DNA of 10,070 bases. It comes from an uncultured Collinsella sp. Lineage in GTDB: Bacteria; Actinomycetota; Coriobacteriia; Coriobacteriales; Coriobacteriaceae. The notes under the pieces were generated by a model. It was not told the origin of the DNA. It saw nothing but the letters and a program-made list of their open reading frames with translations, and made no database searches. The translations under genes and the position numbers were made by a program. The stretch covers positions 1 to 10,070 of the forward strand of contig USMA01000026.1 of assembly GCA_900555765.1 (NCBI GenBank). Direction: 5' to 3'. This document shows, one piece after another, positions 6,968 through 10,070 of the stretch (positions are counted from its first letter, which is position 1; every line of letters begins with the position of its first letter).

Positions 6968-7803
6968 TGCTGTTTAGGCTGGTCGCCGCGGACCTGAGGA
7001 CCGTTTTGAAGAAGAACATCCTTACTTTTATTGCAATTGCGGCAGTGACCGTTGCGAACTTGGTGTACGCCTACGGATTGTCTTCTGTGTATGGGGTTAG
7101 AACGGATACCTTGGGGTTTGCGGATAATCTTGCGCTCGTGTTTGCCGGATCTGCTCCGTTTGAGCCTAGGCCCGGGGTCATGTTTGTGCCTCCGCTAGGA
7201 TGGCTATTTCTCATTCTGCTTATTCTCTATGCAACACTCGACTATCCGACCGAATCGTTGCACGGGTTTGGTTTGCAAGCGCTTGTTCGATGCCGGGCAA
7301 GAACCCTTTGGTGGGTCTCGCGTTTTATCTTGGTGGCGGCAGTAACGGCATTTTCACTGCTCGTGGTGGTTTGCTCTGTTGTGATTTGGAGCTTGGTGGT
7401 GAGCTCCTCGTTCAGCGCGGTCATTCATGGTGAGTCGCTTCAACTGGCTAATTTGGCGCCGTGGTTTCTCAAAGCTGCCGAGGCAGATGCGCTGCCGTTT
7501 TTCATAGGTCTCTTATTTGCTTTTGAGGCGCTTGCGTTTGCGCAGGCAGCGGTTGGGTTTGTGCTTGGGTCGTCAGTCTCGTTTGTGGTTTTAATGAGCT
7601 ACCTGATCTGCTCGGCATATGCACGACATTGGGCGCTATTGGGTAACGCCTTGATGCTGTTGCGCTGGGGTGGAATTGTCAAAGAGGGAATCGCGGCGGG
7701 CTCGAGTGTCTTGTCATCAATTGGGCTTATGTCGTTATGCCTATCGTTGGGTGGACTGTGGTTTCGAAGGGCCGACCTTATAGAAAAGGGGGACAAGATA
7801 TGA
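6967..7803 (+). CDS. ABC-2-type transporter permease, second subunit
   Basis: The 278-aa product has about six hydrophobic segments (18-38, 75-92, 117-145, 176-200, 203-219, 244-264) and a loop of about 36 residues after the first helix. Residues 98-119 (LHGFGLQALVRCRARTLWWVSR region) align with residues 109-130 of the first permease as L-x-G-[YF]-x-x-Q-x-x-x-R, which points to a diverged pair forming a heterodimer. The start is ATG 6967, with GAGG (6956-6959) 7 nt upstream and a one-base overlap with the previous stop. The end overlaps the ATPase start by ATGA. These overlaps indicate coupled translation of the three transporter genes. Confidence 0.8.
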   Translation: MLFRLVAADLRTVLKKNILTFIAIAAVTVANLVYAYGLSSVYGVRTDTLGFADNLALVFAGSAPFEPRPGVMFVPPLGWLFLILLILYATLDYPTESLHGFGLQALVRCRARTLWWVSRFILVAAVTAFSLLVVVCSVVIWSLVVSSSFSAVIHGESLQLANLAPWFLKAAEADALPFFIGLLFAFEALAFAQAAVGFVLGSSVSFVVLMSYLICSAYARHWALLGNALMLLRWGGIVKEGIAAGSSVLSSIGLMSLCLSLGGLWFRRADLIEKGDKI

Positions 7804-8444
7804 GTGTGATCGTAAGGGGCGTATCGAAGCGCATGGGTAAAAACGATGTCCAGCGCTACGTGTCCATCGAGGTTGACCCTGGGACTGTGGGCGGGCTGCA
7901 GGGGATAAACGGTTCGGGTAAGACCATGCTCATGCGAGCGGTTTGCGGGTTGATCAAGCCTACCGAAGGCGAAATCTCTATCGATGGCCAAAGGCTTGGG
8001 GCGGACATCTCGTTCCCGCCGAGTCTGGGGATGTTGATCGAGGCGCCTTCCTTTTTGGGATATCTGTCTGGCTACGACAATCTGAAGCTCATCGCTCAGA
8101 TCAAGGGCGTTGCCACCCCCGAGGACATTCGCTCTGCCCTGCGGCTCGTGGGGCTCGATGCAGACGAAAAAAAGAAGTTCCGAGCATACTCGCTTGGGAT
8201 GAAGCAGCGTCTGGGGATAGCTGCGGCAATTATGGAGAAGCCGAAGCTGCTTGTTCTCGATGAGCCAACGAATGCCCTCGACGAAGCGGGCGTTGAAATG
8301 CTCAAGCGCGTTGTGGCGATGGCGGCATCAACGGGTCGTGAGGTCCTTCTGTCCAGCCATGACGGAGAGGTGCTCGAGGAACTGGCCGATCGGGTTTACT
8401 GCATGCGCGACGGTGCCGTTGTGAAAGTTCGGGAAAGGTCGTGA
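7800..8444 (+). CDS. ABC transporter ATPase, BcrA/LanF-like with an E-loop
   Basis: The 214-aa product is a single nucleotide-binding domain. It has Walker A GINGSGKT (35-42), signature SLGMKQRLGIA (131-141, the degenerate form usual in the BcrA/drug-export group), Walker B LLVLDEPT (150-157) with catalytic Glu155, D-loop NALD (158-161) and H-loop His187. The Q-loop position reads LGMLIEAPSF: Glu81 replaces the usual Gln. That E-loop is known from lantibiotic immunity ATPases (LanF, e.g. NukF) and occurs in BcrA-like proteins. The length is short for the group (often 230-300 aa) because it has no C-terminal extension. GGGGG (7788-7792) precedes ATG 7800, which overlaps the permease stop. It should power the two upstream permeases. 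Export of, or protection from, a membrane-active peptide is the most likely role by family. Confidence 0.9.
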   Translation: MSVIVRGVSKRMGKNDVQRYVSIEVDPGTVGGLQGINGSGKTMLMRAVCGLIKPTEGEISIDGQRLGADISFPPSLGMLIEAPSFLGYLSGYDNLKLIAQIKGVATPEDIRSALRLVGLDADEKKKFRAYSLGMKQRLGIAAAIMEKPKLLVLDEPTNALDEAGVEMLKRVVAMAASTGREVLLSSHDGEVLEELADRVYCMRDGAVVKVRERS

Positions 8445-8449
8445 GCGCG

Positions 8450-9109
8450 ATGAAGAAGACCCTGTGGACGAGAAGATCGGCGCTCGCGCTTTTTTGCTGT
8501 GCTGCTGCCGGCCTTGCGGGCATGAGGGTGAGCGTCGTTAACGGGAACCGGACGGTCATTCCTGAGAAATATTACGCGGAGGGCGAATGGCTCTCGATGG
8601 ATGGAGCGTTTCTGGGGTCGAAGGATGTGGTGACTGATGGGTATTCGTTTTGCATAGACGGGGCAGAGTTGCTCACGCCGCGCGAGTATCTCAAACGAGC
8701 ACATGACGATTATTCAAAATATGGCACCGTGGATACGAAAACGAGACTGAAGGATGCCGACATCACGTGCGTTATCGCCGTAAAGATGCGTGTCAGAAAT
8801 AGGGATAATATCGACGGTGGAATCAAAGCGTATGTTTGGCATCTGGTTCCGGAGTCTGCGCCAAACTATGATTTTGTAGTCAATACCGATCTGATAACGC
8901 AAGCCATGCCGGTCCTTGGCGGCTCTGCTGCGTTTGCCGTGGAGGTTGGGGCAGAAAACGAGTTGCTCGTCCCATTTATGATGCAGAACACCAACGACTA
9001 TTTCGAAGGTTACGAGACCGTCCGTTTTGAGAAAGCATTTCCCGGGACTTACACGATGAAGATGACCGATCTGCCGGAGCGGAGGCTCTTAAGGTTTGAA
9101 GTGAAATAG
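8450..9109 (+). CDS. Membrane-anchored or secreted DUF5028-like protein
   Basis: The 219-aa product has a basic N-terminus (MKKTLWTRRSA) and one hydrophobic segment (about 10-24), followed by a long extracytoplasmic part. The segment containing IPEKYYAEGEWLSMDG (37-52), TDGYSFCIDGAELLTPREYL (62-81) and a beta-rich stretch DITCVIAVKMRVRNRDN (104-120) resembles DUF5028 proteins of Actinobacteria and Firmicutes; I recognise this from memory. TRRSALAL weakly recalls a Tat motif. The start is uncertain: ATG 8450 gives a normal signal sequence, while GTG 8441 overlaps the ATPase stop (GTGA) but has AAAGG only 2 nt away. It is the last gene of the transporter cluster, so it may be an accessory or immunity component acting at the outer face of the membrane. 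This is not shown directly. Confidence 0.78.
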   Translation: MKKTLWTRRSALALFCCAAAGLAGMRVSVVNGNRTVIPEKYYAEGEWLSMDGAFLGSKDVVTDGYSFCIDGAELLTPREYLKRAHDDYSKYGTVDTKTRLKDADITCVIAVKMRVRNRDNIDGGIKAYVWHLVPESAPNYDFVVNTDLITQAMPVLGGSAAFAVEVGAENELLVPFMMQNTNDYFEGYETVRFEKAFPGTYTMKMTDLPERRLLRFEVK

Positions 9110-9146
9110 CTCGAGAGCAAGGCAAAACGGGTCCATTGGCGGTACG

Positions 9147-9186
9147 CGCGCCCGATTCCAGGCGCCCCGGCCCGGAATCGGGCGCG
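9147..9186. terminator. Strong hairpin between convergent genes, probable bidirectional terminator
   Basis: CGCGCCCGATTCC (9147-9159) and GGAATCGGGCGCG (9174-9186) are perfectly complementary over 13 bp, with a 14-nt loop. The hairpin lies between the end of the plus-strand cluster (9109) and the end of the minus-strand YcxB-like gene (9215), where a shared terminator is expected. There is no adjacent T-run on the plus strand; on the minus strand a GTTTTG follows at about 20 nt. Confidence 0.6.
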
Positions 9187-9214
9187 GGACGAGGCGCCTT
9201 CGGTGTCGGCCGGC

Positions 9215-9931
9215 CTACCGCTTCTTCTTGCTCTTCTTCTGCTTGCGCTGCTTGCCCTTGGTCTCCTGGGGCTTGTCGCCCTGTTTTGCTTCGGCAGCGG
9301 CCTTTTCTGCCTTCATCTTCTTGCGTTTGGTCTCGATGCGGAGCTTTTTGTTGATGCGCGCCTTAAGGAAGGGACCGAACTGCTCGGCATCGCCGCGGAC
9401 AAAGGTGTCCTTAGGGATCGTCACGCCCTGGTCGGCGAACATGGCCACAAAGATGCGCTCGCCGTCGAGCACGTGGTCGAGCTTTTCAAACGGGAAGAAC
9501 TGCGACTTGCCGCTCGTGCCCCAAACCATCAGGCCGTCCTCGTTGGCGGCGACGCGGCGATAGCGGCCACCCATGGACTCGTCGGCCTCAACGGCGTCGA
9601 TAAAGTCGCGGGCGAGGGTGTGGTGCAGGTTTTTGCTCCACCAGGCCAAAAAGGCGCCGAATACGATCAAGACGACGCCAAACTTGATCCAGTTGCCGCC
9701 GGCCACCAGCATGCCGATGCCGATGAGCGCGGCAATTGCCGCGGCGACATACAGCGAGCCGCGACGCCTGGGCGAGGCGACCAGGCGGGCGAAGTCGGTG
9801 ACGAGGTCGTTTTCGTATTGGTACTCGTTGAGGTACAGGATGCCGTCGTCGGCTGCGGCCTGCTCCTCGAGCGCGACCTCGACCTGGTCGGCTGCTTCGG
9901 AGGGAACGAGGTTGCTCTCTGCGTCTGCCAT
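9215..9931 (-). CDS. YcxB-like membrane protein with lysine-rich C-terminal tail
   Basis: The 238-aa product has an acidic N-terminus (1-30), two transmembrane segments as a hairpin (60-78 and 82-98), a soluble part with the YcxB-like pattern (about 123-195, including GLMVWGTSGKSQFFPFEKLD then IFVAMFADQGVTIPKDTF), and a highly basic Lys/Gln/Ala tail (196-238, ending KKSKKKR). The YcxB family has no settled function. The basic tail may bind nucleic acid or lipid head groups, but that is a guess. ATG 9931 is preceded by AGGAGT (9946-9941) with 9 nt spacing. Its G+C-rich codon use is like the kinase/FHA genes and unlike the preceding cluster, so it belongs to the chromosomal background. Confidence 0.85.
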   Translation of the reverse strand: MADAESNLVPSEAADQVEVALEEQAAADDGILYLNEYQYENDLVTDFARLVASPRRRGSLYVAAAIAALIGIGMLVAGGNWIKFGVVLIVFGAFLAWWSKNLHHTLARDFIDAVEADESMGGRYRRVAANEDGLMVWGTSGKSQFFPFEKLDHVLDGERIFVAMFADQGVTIPKDTFVRGDAEQFGPFLKARINKKLRIETKRKKMKAEKAAAEAKQGDKPQETKGKQRKQKKSKKKR

Positions 9932-10047
9932 GCTCTTTGGACTCCTATCGCGGCGGGCTCGCCGTACGGGTTATTATGGAATGCAGTATGCCGTGCGACC
10001 GCATGGCCGCCGCGGCAACAAGACTCAGTATACCCGGGGGAGCACCC
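9932..10047. promoter_or_regulatory. Divergent promoter region between YcxB-like gene and dnaX
   Basis: The 116 nt between two divergent starts must hold promoters for both. A CATAAT -10-like hexamer is on the minus strand at 9978-9973 and TATTAT is on the plus strand at 9972-9977. No clear -35 accompanies either. No SRP RNA signature, which sometimes precedes dnaX, is seen. Confidence 0.3.
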
Positions 10048-10070
10048 ATGGAATCGTTGTACCGAAAGTA
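10048..10070 (+). CDS. dnaX: Probable DNA polymerase III subunit gamma/tau, first codons only
   Basis: ATG at 10048 is preceded by GGGGGAG (10036-10042) at 5 nt spacing and opens a frame reading MESLYRK plus a partial TA codon (Tyr if it codes). The DnaX N-terminus typically reads xxLYRKYRPxxFxxVVGQ, so the visible residues fit well. Only seven codons are in the window, so the identity rests on that short motif. Confidence 0.6.

Noticed and set aside
8450..8480. Tat signal in the DUF5028-like protein
   Set aside because: TRRSALAL has twin arginines, but the rest of the motif is weak; a Sec signal or membrane anchor is equally likely.
9932..10047. SRP RNA (ffs) upstream of dnaX
   Set aside because: The conserved GGAAG...AGCAG helix-8 pattern is absent and the gap is barely long enough.

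Overview
The window looks like a chromosomal segment of a high-GC Gram-positive bacterium, most likely a gut Coriobacteriia (Collinsella-like) actinobacterium. This is an inference from three things: the coupled FHA / Ser-Thr kinase pair, a membrane-embedded LuxR-type regulator of the kind that class carries in numbers, and a DUF5028-like protein. No rRNA or other phylogenetic marker is present to confirm it.

Left part (1-2834, minus strand): a kinase gene followed by an FHA-domain gene that runs off the left edge. The two overlap by GTGA. The kinase is broken in this sequence: its catalytic loop (HLDIKPAN) and its DFG motif are in different frames, with about 20 nt missing between them. The upstream region (2835-3273) carries a candidate extended -10 promoter for the kinase and a very regular array of 14-bp alternately inverted repeats.

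Middle part (3274-9109, plus strand): a more A/T-rich accessory block of six genes. First is a large membrane protein with two complete [multi-TM + LuxR HTH] halves in one chain. After a 109-nt gap with a dyad and a perfect 12-bp palindrome comes a tight cluster: a small secreted protein with four cysteines in the mature part, two ABC-2-type permeases, a BcrA/LanF-like ABC ATPase with Glu in place of the Q-loop Gln, and a membrane-anchored DUF5028-like protein. The last four genes are joined by stop/start overlaps (TGATG, ATGA) or near overlap. A hairpin between the secreted-protein gene and the first permease touches the permease Shine-Dalgarno. The working model is that the double regulator senses a membrane or extracellular signal and switches on a secreted-protein / ABC-transporter system resembling bacteriocin export or antimicrobial-peptide immunity (LanFEG/BcrAB type). 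The function is not proven by the sequence.

Right part (9110-10070): a 13-bp perfect hairpin lies between convergent genes. It is followed by a minus-strand two-TM YcxB-like protein with a lysine-rich tail. Facing away from that gene, the first seven codons of a plus-strand gene at the edge read MESLYRK, which fits the N-terminus of DNA polymerase III subunit gamma/tau (dnaX).
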